The notes beneath the pieces were generated by a model, which worked only from the letters and a program-made list of their open reading frames with translations, ran no database searches and was not told where the DNA came from. The position numbers and the translations under genes were made by a program. Below are positions 1 to 5,847 of a stretch of 5,847 nucleotides of DNA, one piece after another. Every line of letters starts with the position of its first letter. The first letter of the stretch is position 1. This DNA comes from Chloroflexota bacterium (lineage in GTDB: Bacteria > Chloroflexota > Limnocylindria > Limnocylindrales > CSP1-4): NCBI GenBank assembly GCA_013696275.1, contig JACCYW010000320.1, forward strand, positions 1 to 5,847, in the 5' to 3' direction.

Positions 1-852
1 TTGAGCAACCTCGACAAGATCCTGTTTCCCGAGGCCGGTCTGACGAAGCGCGATCTCATCCGCTACTACACGACCATCGCTCCGGTGCTGCTGCCGTACC
101 TGCGCGACCGGCCGCTGAACCGCGACCGCTGGCCTGACGGGGTCGCCGGCGGCCACTTCTGGGAGAAGCAGATCCCCAAGCATGCGCCTGCCTGGGTGGC
201 TCGTTGGGACTACCCGGAAGCCGGATCGACCGAGTCGCATACCTACGTCGTGGCCGATCGGGTGGCCACCCTCGCCTGGCTCGCCAATATGGCCTCCATC
301 GACCTCCACGCTTGGACGTCGCGCTGCGCCACTTACCGGTCGCCGAGCTATGCGCTGATCGATATCGACCCGGGCGAGAAGACGACGTTCCAGCAGGTGG
401 TCGCCTTCGCGCGCCTCTACCGAGCCGCCCTGGAGCACCTTGCCGTGGCCGGCTTTCCCAAGCTGACCGGCAAACGCGGCATCCAGATCTGGGTGCCGGT
501 CCGCCCCGGCTACACCTTCGATGAGACACGCGATTGGGTCGGTCGACTATCGAGCGCCGTCGGCCGCGCCATGCCCGACCTGGTGAGCTGGGAGTGGGAG
601 AGGTCGGCGCGGCAGGGCCGAGCGCGACTCGATTTCACCCAGAACGCGGTCAACAAGACCTTGGTGGCGCCGTATGCGGCGCGGCCGGTGAGGCACGCCT
701 CGGTCTCCGCCCCGATCACCTGGGACGAGCTGGATGACCCCGACCTGCGGCCTGACCGGTGGGACATCAGGACCGTCATCGGACGCGTGGAGGCGCTGGG
801 TGACCTGTTCCGTCCGGTCCTGGCGCTGGAGCAGGAGCTACCGGCGCTGTGA
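1..852 (+). CDS. ligD: LigD-type DNA polymerase/primase domain protein (NHEJ), probably 5'-truncated by the window edge
   Basis: This is the polymerase (archaeo-eukaryotic primase fold) module of bacterial LigD, which adds or fills in nucleotides at double-strand breaks during Ku-dependent end joining. Visible landmarks are the N-terminal SNLDKILFP motif (residues 2-10), RDRWPDGV (41-48), FWEKQ (53-57), His103 in the position of the conserved E/L-H, and the metal-binding pair Asp121/Asp123 in DIDPG. Also present are the third metal aspartate, Asp211 in LDFTQN, then NKTLVAPY (218-225) and WDELDDPDLRPDRW (241-254). Motif II reads TGKRGIQ (156-162) where classical members have SGGKGLH. The C-terminus (FRPVLALEQELPAL) looks complete for the family. 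The TTG at position 1 encodes a leucine that relatives have inside the protein, and no upstream sequence is available, so the true start is probably outside the window. Relatives with this motif variant are, from memory, often C-terminal to an ATP-dependent ligase domain, so this could be the end of a ligase-polymerase fusion. No Ku gene is visible. The stop codon overlaps the start of the downstream kinase. Confidence 0.9.
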   Translation: MSNLDKILFPEAGLTKRDLIRYYTTIAPVLLPYLRDRPLNRDRWPDGVAGGHFWEKQIPKHAPAWVARWDYPEAGSTESHTYVVADRVATLAWLANMASIDLHAWTSRCATYRSPSYALIDIDPGEKTTFQQVVAFARLYRAALEHLAVAGFPKLTGKRGIQIWVPVRPGYTFDETRDWVGRLSSAVGRAMPDLVSWEWERSARQGRARLDFTQNAVNKTLVAPYAARPVRHASVSAPITWDELDDPDLRPDRWDIRTVIGRVEALGDLFRPVLALEQELPAL

Positions 853-3257
853 TGCTCGGCGGCCGGGTGCGGGTCGAGGCGTGGGACCTGCGGGGACCGC
901 CCGGCGTGATCTTCGCGCTCTTCCTCTCCGTTGCATCGGTCGGTGCGAAATGGGCCATGCTCCAGGCGGGACTTGGCGACCCTGGGTTCATCGTGTACAT
1001 CCCGGCGATAGCTCTGGCTGCCTGGCTCGGCGGTGGCGGGGCGGGCATGCTGGCGACCATCGTCTGCGCTGCTGGCAACGACTACATGTTCATCGGACCG
1101 GCCGGCTCGCTGCTGCCCTCGCGGAGCGATGATCTGACCCGGCTGATCATCTTCCTGGGTGCGGGGATCCTCATCAGCGGTATCTCCAGCCGGCTTCGCC
1201 ATTCGATCATCTCGGAGACAAGGGCCCACGAAGCCCTCACCGCAGCCCTCTCCGCCGAACAAGGTTCGCGCACTCGCGCGGTCGACCTGGCCCGCCGGCT
1301 GAGCGATGCCACCGGCGAGCTGCGCCGCTCCAGCGACCAGCTGACGGCGGTCATCGAGACGGTCACTGAGGCGATCATCCTCCAGGGCCCCGATGGCGCG
1401 TTGCTGTACGCCAACGAGGAGGCCGCCCGCATCAACGGGTTCTCGTCGGTCGCGGAATTGCTCACCGTCTCGTCCCGACAGCTCGCTCTGCGGGCCGACA
1501 TGAGGGACGAACAGGGCCAGCCCATCGATATCCAGGATCTGCCTTCGTCTCGTGCCTTGCGCGGTGAGCCAGCACCGGAGCGCCTCATCCGTCCTGCCGG
1601 AGGGGCCGGCGGCGATCGTCGCTGGGTAGCCGCACGTGCTGCCGCGGTGACCGACGAGTCGGGCGTCGTGCGCTTCGCTGTGACCATCTTCCGCGACATC
1701 ACGGCCCAGCACCGGGCCGAAGAAGGGCAGCGCTTCCTGGCCGACGCGACGGCGTTGCTTTCGGCCACGCGCGATGTCCTGGGCATCACCGAGGGGTTGG
1801 CTGCGCTGGCGATCGATAGCCTCGCCGACTGGTGCGCTGTCGACATCCTGCGGGCCGACGGTTCAGGCATCGACTCGGTGCTGGCCCAGGCCGACCCGAC
1901 GGGAGGCAACGACGGTCATGCCGCGCGCCGCACCATCCCCTTCGACCCTTCCGCTGGGAGCGGCTCGGCCGCGGTCATCCACAGCGGACGACCGGTACTC
2001 ATGGTCGACGTCGCGCCTCAGACCTTCGAGGACGGCGCCATGGAGCCTTCCCTTCGCGACTCCCTACGGGCGCTCGGACTGCGCTCATACCTGTGCGCGC
2101 CGTTGGTCGCCGGGGGCCGAGCCATCGGTGCCATCTCGTTGGCCACGACGGAGAGCCGCCGGCTCGATCAGCCCGACCTCGAGGTGGTCGTGGAGCTCGG
2201 CCGGCGGGCCGGCACGGCGCTTGAGAACGTACAGCTCTACCGGGCGGCAGATGCTCGCCAGGCTGAGCTGGCGGCCATCCTGGCGTCGCTCAGGGATGCC
2301 GTCGTGGTCTACGACGCGCAGGGGCTTCTGCAGCTGCGCAACCCAGCCGCTGACGATCTGATCGGGTCAGCATCGCTCGAGACGCTGGAACAGCTCACGG
2401 CCCTGCTGGGAGTGACCCGGGATGAGTGGGCGGACGACACTCGCGGCGATCAGGAAGGCGGTTGGCCAGAAGTCAGGCTGCCGAACGGGCGCTGGATCGA
2501 GCTCTCCGGCTCCAACGCGAGCGGTTCGACCATCATGCTGGCGCGCGACGTGACGGCGAGACGCGCTGCGCAGGCGGCCCGGGAGGCGTTCATCGGCCTC
2601 CTGTCGCATGAACTGCGTACCCCTATCACCACCATCTATGGTGGCACGCGCCTGCTGGACCGGCCTTTAGCCGAGGCAAAGCGCATGGAGCTGGTGCACG
2701 ACATCCGGGCCGAGGCCGAGCGGTTGTACCGGCTGGTGGAGGACCTGCTGGTGATGACCCGTGTCGAGCGGGGTGGTGTGGATATCGGCCACGAGCCGAT
2801 CCTGCTGCAGCGCCTCATCGGCGACGTGGTCCGCGTCGAGGAGGCTCGCTGGCCCGGACTCTCGGTACGCCTCCAGCTCTCCGAGCGGCTACCCACTGTC
2901 CGCGGCGACCCGACCTATGTGGAACAGGTGGTCCGCAACCTCATCACCAACGCAGCCAAGTACGGCGGCACGGACGCGCCGGTGGATGTCGCCGTAGAGG
3001 ACCACGGGAACGAGGTCTGGGTCCGCGTCTCCGACCGAGGGCCGGGCATCGTGGGCGAAGAATCGGAACAGCTCTTCGACCTGTTCTATCGGGGCTCATC
3101 GACCGCCGCCACGGTCGGCGGAGCGGGCATCGGACTCTTCGTCTGCCGGGCATTGGTGACTGCGATGTCCGGCCGGCTCTGGGCCGGTCCACGCATCGGC
3201 GGCGGTGCCGAGTTCGGGTTCTCCCTGCCCGTGCTGGAGTCGGAGGAAGAGGCCTGA
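852..3257 (+). CDS. Membrane multi-sensor histidine kinase (DUF4118-PAS-GAF-PAS-HisKA-HATPase)
   Basis: This is a two-component sensor kinase of about 801 residues. Numbering here is from the alternative GTG at 849. Residues 20-115 form a four-segment membrane module (about 20-37, 45-60, 62-77, 97-113) resembling the KdpD DUF4118 domain, with the typical IPAIALAAWLGGGGAG. A helical, probably coiled-coil linker (120-165) follows. Then come a PAS domain (about 165-290, ending in FRDITAQHRAEE), a GAF domain (about 297-465, with LRSYLCAPLV and GRAIGAISLA), and a second PAS-like domain (about 468-570, ending in ARDVTARR). The HisKA phosphoacceptor is His587 in LLSHELRTP (CAT at 2607). The ATPase domain shows the N box around Asn697/Asn701, the G1 box DRGPGI (729-734), the F box LFDLFYRG (742-749) and the G2 box GGAGIGLFV (757-765). 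All catalytic boxes are intact. ATG 852 overlaps the ligD stop by one base. GTG 849 is equally possible and lies 11 nt after AGGAG (833-837). There is no receiver domain, and no response regulator gene follows, so it appears to be an orphan in this window. Its signal and target are unknown. Confidence 0.93.
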   Translation: MLGGRVRVEAWDLRGPPGVIFALFLSVASVGAKWAMLQAGLGDPGFIVYIPAIALAAWLGGGGAGMLATIVCAAGNDYMFIGPAGSLLPSRSDDLTRLIIFLGAGILISGISSRLRHSIISETRAHEALTAALSAEQGSRTRAVDLARRLSDATGELRRSSDQLTAVIETVTEAIILQGPDGALLYANEEAARINGFSSVAELLTVSSRQLALRADMRDEQGQPIDIQDLPSSRALRGEPAPERLIRPAGGAGGDRRWVAARAAAVTDESGVVRFAVTIFRDITAQHRAEEGQRFLADATALLSATRDVLGITEGLAALAIDSLADWCAVDILRADGSGIDSVLAQADPTGGNDGHAARRTIPFDPSAGSGSAAVIHSGRPVLMVDVAPQTFEDGAMEPSLRDSLRALGLRSYLCAPLVAGGRAIGAISLATTESRRLDQPDLEVVVELGRRAGTALENVQLYRAADARQAELAAILASLRDAVVVYDAQGLLQLRNPAADDLIGSASLETLEQLTALLGVTRDEWADDTRGDQEGGWPEVRLPNGRWIELSGSNASGSTIMLARDVTARRAAQAAREAFIGLLSHELRTPITTIYGGTRLLDRPLAEAKRMELVHDIRAEAERLYRLVEDLLVMTRVERGGVDIGHEPILLQRLIGDVVRVEEARWPGLSVRLQLSERLPTVRGDPTYVEQVVRNLITNAAKYGGTDAPVDVAVEDHGNEVWVRVSDRGPGIVGEESEQLFDLFYRGSSTAATVGGAGIGLFVCRALVTAMSGRLWAGPRIGGGAEFGFSLPVLESEEEA

Positions 3258-3261
3258 GCCC

Positions 3262-3295
3262 TCAGCTCGCGGCTGCCTTCAGCTCGCGGCAGCCT
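3262..3295. repeat. 17-bp imperfect tandem repeat across the hemerythrin stop codon
   Basis: Two adjacent 17-bp copies lie at 3262-3278 and 3279-3295 (TCAGCTCGCGGCTGCCT, then TCAGCTCGCGGCAGCCT). They differ at a single base (T3274 against A3291). The right copy encodes the last residues (KAAAS) and the stop of the hemerythrin gene. The left copy lies just beyond the stop, in the 21-bp gap before the convergent kinase. Because of the single difference, GGCTGCC (3271-3277) and GGCAGCC (3288-3294) are perfectly complementary and could form a 7-bp hairpin with a 10-nt loop in the transcript of either strand. No T-run follows on either side, so a role as terminator for these convergent genes is only a possibility. 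Confidence 0.8.
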
Positions 3296-3740
3296 TCAGT
3301 TCGGACAGTACCTGCTCCTTGCGTGCCTGCATCCGCTGGCCGAGTTCCTGGAGTTCGTCGCGGTCGAACACCGAGCGGGCCTGCTTGAACATCTCGCCCT
3401 CTTCTTCTTCGATGTGGTGCTCCAGGTTCTCCTTCATGACCGTGAACTTGGCGCCCCAGGTCTCGTCGTCCACCGGGGTCCGCTCCAGCTCGCCCATCAC
3501 GGTGTCCACCACGTGATGCTCTTCGTAGGCTTCCAGGACGATGTCCTTGGCCTTCGGATGCTCCTTGAGTGCGGGGTAGAATATCTCCTCTTCCATCGCC
3601 TCGTGGGCACCGAGCTCGGTCTTGATGGTGTCGAAGAGTTCCTGGCGCGTCTTGGTCGCCTGCTCGGTCGTCTTGTCACCCCGCTCGAGTAGCTTCTTCA
3701 CGGCGGCGTGATCGGACTTCATCAACTCAAGGGCATCCAT
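3279..3740 (-). CDS. Hemerythrin-like HHE cation-binding protein
   Basis: This is a 153-residue, soluble, strongly charged, all-helical protein of the bacterial hemerythrin/HHE family. Members carry a non-heme di-iron centre in a four-helix bundle and bind O2 or take part in iron, nitric oxide or oxidative-stress handling. Candidate iron ligands are His11 (KSDHAAV), His46 and Glu50 in HEAMEEEIFYP (HxxxE), His74/His75 in EEHHVVD, and His108/His109 with Glu112/Glu113 in HHIEEEEGEMF (a second HxxxE). The length fits a single complete domain plus a helical C-terminal extension (126-150). ATG at 3740-3738 is preceded by an excellent ribosome binding site, which settles the start. No signal peptide or membrane segment is present, so it is cytoplasmic. 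The gene stands alone, convergent with the kinase and divergent from the ABC ATPase, so its promoter should lie in 3741-3907. The exact role (O2 sensing or storage, iron, or stress) cannot be told from sequence. Confidence 0.92.
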   Translation of the reverse strand: MDALELMKSDHAAVKKLLERGDKTTEQATKTRQELFDTIKTELGAHEAMEEEIFYPALKEHPKAKDIVLEAYEEHHVVDTVMGELERTPVDDETWGAKFTVMKENLEHHIEEEEGEMFKQARSVFDRDELQELGQRMQARKEQVLSELKAAAS

Positions 3741-3742
3741 GT

Positions 3743-3750
3743 ATCACCTC
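3743..3750 (-). promoter_or_regulatory. Ribosome binding site of the hemerythrin gene
   Basis: The minus strand reads GAGGTGAT two bases before the ATG, which leaves 6 nt between GAGG and the start codon. The whole octamer can pair with the 16S rRNA 3' end. It fixes the start at 3740 and suggests strong translation. Confidence 0.85.
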
Positions 3751-3774
3751 GTTCGTAGGCGGTCCTGGACATCG

Positions 3775-3780
3775 AGTGTA
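3775..3780 (-). promoter_or_regulatory. Possible -10 element of the hemerythrin promoter
   Basis: The minus strand reads TACACT here, matching the sigma-70 -10 consensus TATAAT at four of six positions. It would place the transcript start about 28 nt before the ATG, leaving room for the ribosome binding site. The -35 position at 17-nt spacing (3798-3803, minus-strand CCACCT) is not a good match to TTGACA. It falls inside the 18-bp palindrome, which could mean control by a bound regulator. This is inference from base patterns only. Confidence 0.3.
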
Positions 3781-3786
3781 GGCAGC

Positions 3787-3804
3787 GCCACCTGCGCAGG
3801 TGGC
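3787..3804. promoter_or_regulatory. 18-bp perfect palindrome, candidate operator in the divergent intergenic region
   Basis: GCCACCTGCGCAGGTGGC is identical to its own reverse complement over all 18 bases, with its centre between 3795 and 3796. It lies 46 bp upstream of the hemerythrin start and 103 bp upstream of the ABC ATPase start. A transcription terminator is not needed between two divergent genes, and a perfect palindrome without a loop suits a dimeric DNA-binding protein better than an RNA hairpin. Its position over the predicted -35 region of the hemerythrin gene would fit a repressor or activator site. No regulator gene is visible in the window, so the cognate protein is unknown. 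Confidence 0.45.
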
Positions 3805-3892
3805 TGGAGACGGCGAGAGGCGTCTTGCAGGACCCTTACAGCAGCCGTGAGACCCACATGACGGGGCCCGGACGCGCTAGCATCTGCCCAAG

Positions 3893-3899
3893 AGGAGGT
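3893..3899 (+). promoter_or_regulatory. Ribosome binding site of the ABC ATPase gene
   Basis: AGGAGGT is a near-perfect Shine-Dalgarno sequence ending 8 nt before ATG 3908. It confirms that start and predicts efficient translation. Confidence 0.88.
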
Positions 3900-3907
3900 A
3901 TCTGGCC

Positions 3908-5026
3908 ATGGCGAGCGTGACTTTCGATAAGGTCTGGAAGCGCTACGGGGAAGTAGCTGCTGTGCGAGACCTCAACCTGTCCATCCAGGACGCTGAGTTC
4001 CTGGTCCTGGTCGGTCCGTCCGGTTGTGGCAAGACCACGTCGCTGCGGATGATCGCCGGCCTGGAGACGGTGAGCGATGGCGAGGTGCGCATCGGCGACC
4101 GGGTGGTCAATGACCTGGAGCCGCGCGATCGCGACGTCGCGATGGTGTTCCAGAGCTACGCCCTCTATCCCCACATGAGCGTGCGCGACAACCTGGCCTT
4201 CGGCCTCAAACTGCGCAAGTTCTCGAAGTCGGAGATCGACCGTCGCGTGACGGAGGCAGCCCGTATGACCGAGCTGACCAATCTCCTGGCTCGGAAGCCC
4301 AAGGAGCTCTCGGGTGGCCAGCGCCAGCGCGTGGCGCTCGGCCGGGCCATCGTCCGGGAGCCGGCCGTCTTCCTCATGGACGAGCCACTTTCGAACCTGG
4401 ACGCCAAGCTGCGCGTCCAGACGCGCGCTGAGATCGCGCGCCTGCACCAGCGGCTCCAGACGACCATCGTCTACGTGACCCATGACCAGGTCGAAGCGAT
4501 GACCATGGGCGACCGGATAGCGGTCATGAACGACGGCTTGCTTCAGCAGGTCGGTTCGCCCCAGGAACTGTACGAACACCCTGCGAACCGCTTCGTGGCT
4601 GGCTTCATCGGCAGCCCGGCCATGAACTTCCTGTCCGCCTCCGTCGCCAGCGATGACGGCAAGACCGTCATACGAGCACACGACCTGGAGGCACCCGCGC
4701 CGGCCGGTCTGGCGAGCTCGCTCGGCAACGGCAAGGGAGACGGTATGGTCATCGGCTTCCGCCCCGAACATCTTCAGCCCGACCAGCCAGAAGGCCCGGC
4801 GACCTCCTTCCGGGTCCATACCGATGTGGTCGAGTTCCTGGGCAACGAGGAGCTACTGCACGTGACGATGGGCGAGGATCGCCTGGTGGCCATCGTCGAC
4901 TCCTCGCTGCGGGTCCGGCCCGGCGACGTGGTCGATCTATGGCTACCCCTTGACAGGCTGCATGTCTTCGATGCTGAGGGCTTGTCGCTGGGCGCCGCCG
5001 CGCCGGCACCGGCGCAGGCCGCCTGA
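3908..5026 (+). CDS. Carbohydrate ABC transporter ATP-binding protein (MalK/MsmK/UgpC type)
   Basis: This is the cytoplasmic ATPase of a type I ABC importer. A dimer of it would drive two membrane permeases that take up a sugar or related solute from a binding protein. All nucleotide-binding motifs are intact: Walker A GPSGCGKT (36-43), Q-loop Gln82 in FQSYALYPHM, signature LSGGQRQR (134-141), Walker B VFLMDE (154-159), D-loop LSNLDAKLR (161-169) and switch His192 in YVTHDQ. The motif GSPAMNFL (235-242) and the C-terminal TOBE-type domain with IGFRPEHL (282-289) place it in the CUT1-type MalK/MsmK/UgpC group. Its 372 residues match the usual length. The last ten residues are an Ala/Pro-rich tail of no obvious function. 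The start is supported by AGGAGGT 8 nt upstream. It faces the permease gene tail to tail with only 23 bp between them. The substrate cannot be read from the ATPase, and ATPases of this group can serve several importers. Confidence 0.95.
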   Translation: MASVTFDKVWKRYGEVAAVRDLNLSIQDAEFLVLVGPSGCGKTTSLRMIAGLETVSDGEVRIGDRVVNDLEPRDRDVAMVFQSYALYPHMSVRDNLAFGLKLRKFSKSEIDRRVTEAARMTELTNLLARKPKELSGGQRQRVALGRAIVREPAVFLMDEPLSNLDAKLRVQTRAEIARLHQRLQTTIVYVTHDQVEAMTMGDRIAVMNDGLLQQVGSPQELYEHPANRFVAGFIGSPAMNFLSASVASDDGKTVIRAHDLEAPAPAGLASSLGNGKGDGMVIGFRPEHLQPDQPEGPATSFRVHTDVVEFLGNEELLHVTMGEDRLVAIVDSSLRVRPGDVVDLWLPLDRLHVFDAEGLSLGAAAPAPAQAA

Positions 5027-5049
5027 GGCTCGCTTAAGACCTTCCTTCT

Positions 5050-5847
5050 TCAGCCCTTCGAGCCGGTGGTGGCGATACCCTCCACGAAGTAGCGCTGAGC
5101 GGCGAAGAAGATCAGGACCATCGGGATGGTGATGACGACGCTGGCCGCCATCACGTACTGGAACTCGCCTTCGCCACCGATGGCCGGATTGAAGCGAGCC
5201 ACCAGACTCTGAAGGCCCCGCGGCAAGGTGAATAGAGCTATGTCGCGGATGAAGATGAGCGGCTTCAAGAGTTCCGTCCAGCTCGCCTTGAGCTCGAAGA
5301 TGAAGACCACGATCAACGCCGCTCGGGTCAGCGGCAGAGCGATGTTCCACCACATGCGCGGATAGCTGGCGCCGTCCACCCGGGCCGCCTCGAACAGCTC
5401 GCGCGGCAGGCCCAGGAAGAACTGCCGGAGCAGGAAGATGTAGAACGCGGAGGCGAACAGATTGCCTGCCCAGAGCGGCGTGAAGTAGGGCGAGTTGACC
5501 TGGCCGAGCGCGTTCCAGATGAGGAAGTTGGGGATGAGCGTCACAGCTCCGGGCAGCATCATGGTCGCCAGGACCAGGCCGAAGAGCGCATTCCTGAAGG
5601 GGAAGCGGAAGTAAGCGAAAGCGAAGGCGACCAGCGCCGAGCTTATCGCTACCGTCCCTGCCGCAAGCACCGCCACGAAGACGCTGTTCCAGATCCAGTG
5701 CAGGACCGGGGCGATCTCGAAGACGGTGCTGTAGTTGTCGAACAGCAATGGCGGCGGGAACAGCTGACTGTTGAAAACGGTCGCACGATCCTTGAGGGAC
5801 GCGCTGACAAGCCAGACGAACGGGAAGACGAACAAGAACGTCGCCCC
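5050..5847 (-). CDS. Carbohydrate ABC transporter permease (MalG/UgpE type), 5' end beyond the window
   Basis: This is an inner-membrane permease subunit of a CUT1-type sugar importer, with 265 codons visible before the TGA at 5052-5050. Numbering is from the first visible codon at 5847. Six hydrophobic segments lie at about 4-17, 52-79, 86-108, 125-143, 173-192 and 230-252. The EAA loop that docks on the ATPase is clear: Glu153-Ala-Ala, Asp158-Gly159, then Ile169 and Leu171-Pro172 (nucleotides about 5391-5332). The early segment FVWLVSASLKDR and the ending GIATTGSKG match the family's PxxWxxxxSxK start and the G-x-KG C-terminus. The TTG at 5835-5833 is not the start, because the frame stays open to the window edge and it falls inside the first membrane helix. 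Relatives are usually 270-300 residues, so perhaps 10-30 residues are missing. A sister permease and a binding protein would be expected further right on the same strand. The partner ATPase is probably the adjacent convergent gene. Confidence 0.93.
   Translation of the reverse strand, partial: GATFLFVFPFVWLVSASLKDRATVFNSQLFPPPLLFDNYSTVFEIAPVLHWIWNSVFVAVLAAGTVAISSALVAFAFAYFRFPFRNALFGLVLATMMLPGAVTLIPNFLIWNALGQVNSPYFTPLWAGNLFASAFYIFLLRQFFLGLPRELFEAARVDGASYPRMWWNIALPLTRAALIVVFIFELKASWTELLKPLIFIRDIALFTLPRGLQSLVARFNPAIGGEGEFQYVMAASVVITIPMVLIFFAAQRYFVEGIATTGSKG

Noticed and set aside
510..1712. A 400-codon minus-strand open frame antisense to ligD and the kinase.
   Set aside because: It is an antisense shadow in GC-rich DNA. 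Its composition is low-complexity and rich in Arg, Gly, Asp and Ser, it has no recognisable domain, and it covers two clearly real genes on the other strand.
1082..1909. A 275-codon minus-strand open frame inside the kinase gene.
   Set aside because: It is Ser/Arg/Ala-rich with no family motif, and the plus-strand kinase domains (PAS, GAF) are continuous through this region.
1774..2361. A 195-codon plus-strand open frame in another phase of the kinase gene.
   Set aside because: It is rich in Arg, Ser and Trp, as expected from out-of-frame reading of GC-rich DNA, and overlaps the intact GAF domain.
3878..3883. TAGCAT as the -10 element of the ABC ATPase promoter.
   Set aside because: The spacing to the ribosome binding site is plausible, but no acceptable -35 hexamer lies 16-19 bp upstream, and such a hexamer occurs easily by chance. 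The promoter for this gene remains unlocated.
3836..4819. A 327-codon minus-strand open frame antisense to the ABC ATPase gene.
   Set aside because: It is the reverse-frame image of a strongly conserved ATPase. It shows no motif of its own and no good ribosome binding site was seen.
5027..5064. Inverted repeat GGCTCG (5027-5032) / CGAGCC (5059-5064) as a bidirectional terminator between the ATPase and permease genes.
   Set aside because: The stem is only 6 bp with a 26-nt loop, it has no T-run, and its right arm lies in the permease coding sequence. This is too weak to call.
4943..5353. A 136-codon minus-strand open frame across the ATPase/permease junction.
   Set aside because: It runs out of frame through the conserved C-terminal half of the permease and into the ATPase gene, and shows no domain.
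5833..5835. TTG as the start codon of the MalG-type permease.
   Set aside because: The frame remains open through the window edge (codons for Gly-Ala-Thr-Phe precede it) and the TTG falls within the first membrane helix, so it is an internal leucine.

Overview
The window is a GC-rich stretch (about two thirds G+C by eye) of a bacterial chromosome. It holds five protein genes, and the first and last probably run off the window edges. The gene set is an NHEJ-type LigD polymerase, a long multi-sensor histidine kinase with a KdpD-like membrane module, a hemerythrin-like protein, and a MalK/MalG-type sugar transporter. Together with the codon bias, this suggests a high-GC soil or environmental bacterium, such as an actinobacterium or a member of the Chloroflexota. 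That placement is inference, because no rRNA or other phylogenetic marker is present.

Layout: (1) 1-852, plus strand: LigD-type primase/polymerase domain, complete at its C-terminus and probably cut at its N-terminus by the window start. (2) 852-3257, plus strand: a histidine kinase of about 801 residues whose start codon overlaps the ligD stop (TGATG), so the two are likely co-transcribed and translationally coupled. (3) 3279-3740, minus strand: a hemerythrin-like HHE protein convergent with the kinase. A 17-bp tandem repeat lies across its stop codon. (4) 3741-3907: a 167-bp divergent intergenic region with an 18-bp perfect palindrome, a possible hemerythrin promoter, and strong ribosome binding sites on both sides. 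(5) 3908-5026, plus strand: the ATPase of a carbohydrate ABC transporter. (6) 5050-5847, minus strand: a MalG-type inner-membrane permease, convergent with the ATPase and cut at its 5' end by the window edge.

The ATPase and permease presumably belong to one sugar importer. The other permease and the binding protein would lie beyond the right edge, upstream of the minus-strand permease. The kinase has no response regulator in the window, so its target is unknown. Hemerythrin-like proteins bind O2 or handle iron or redox stress, but nothing here links it directly to its neighbours.

No tRNA, rRNA, CRISPR array, insertion sequence or phage gene was seen. The genes all belong to recognisable families and I see no convincing undescribed system. 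The points most worth a second look are the altered motif II of the LigD polymerase, the coupling of an NHEJ polymerase to a membrane sensor kinase, the palindrome in the divergent promoter region, and the convergent split of the transporter genes.
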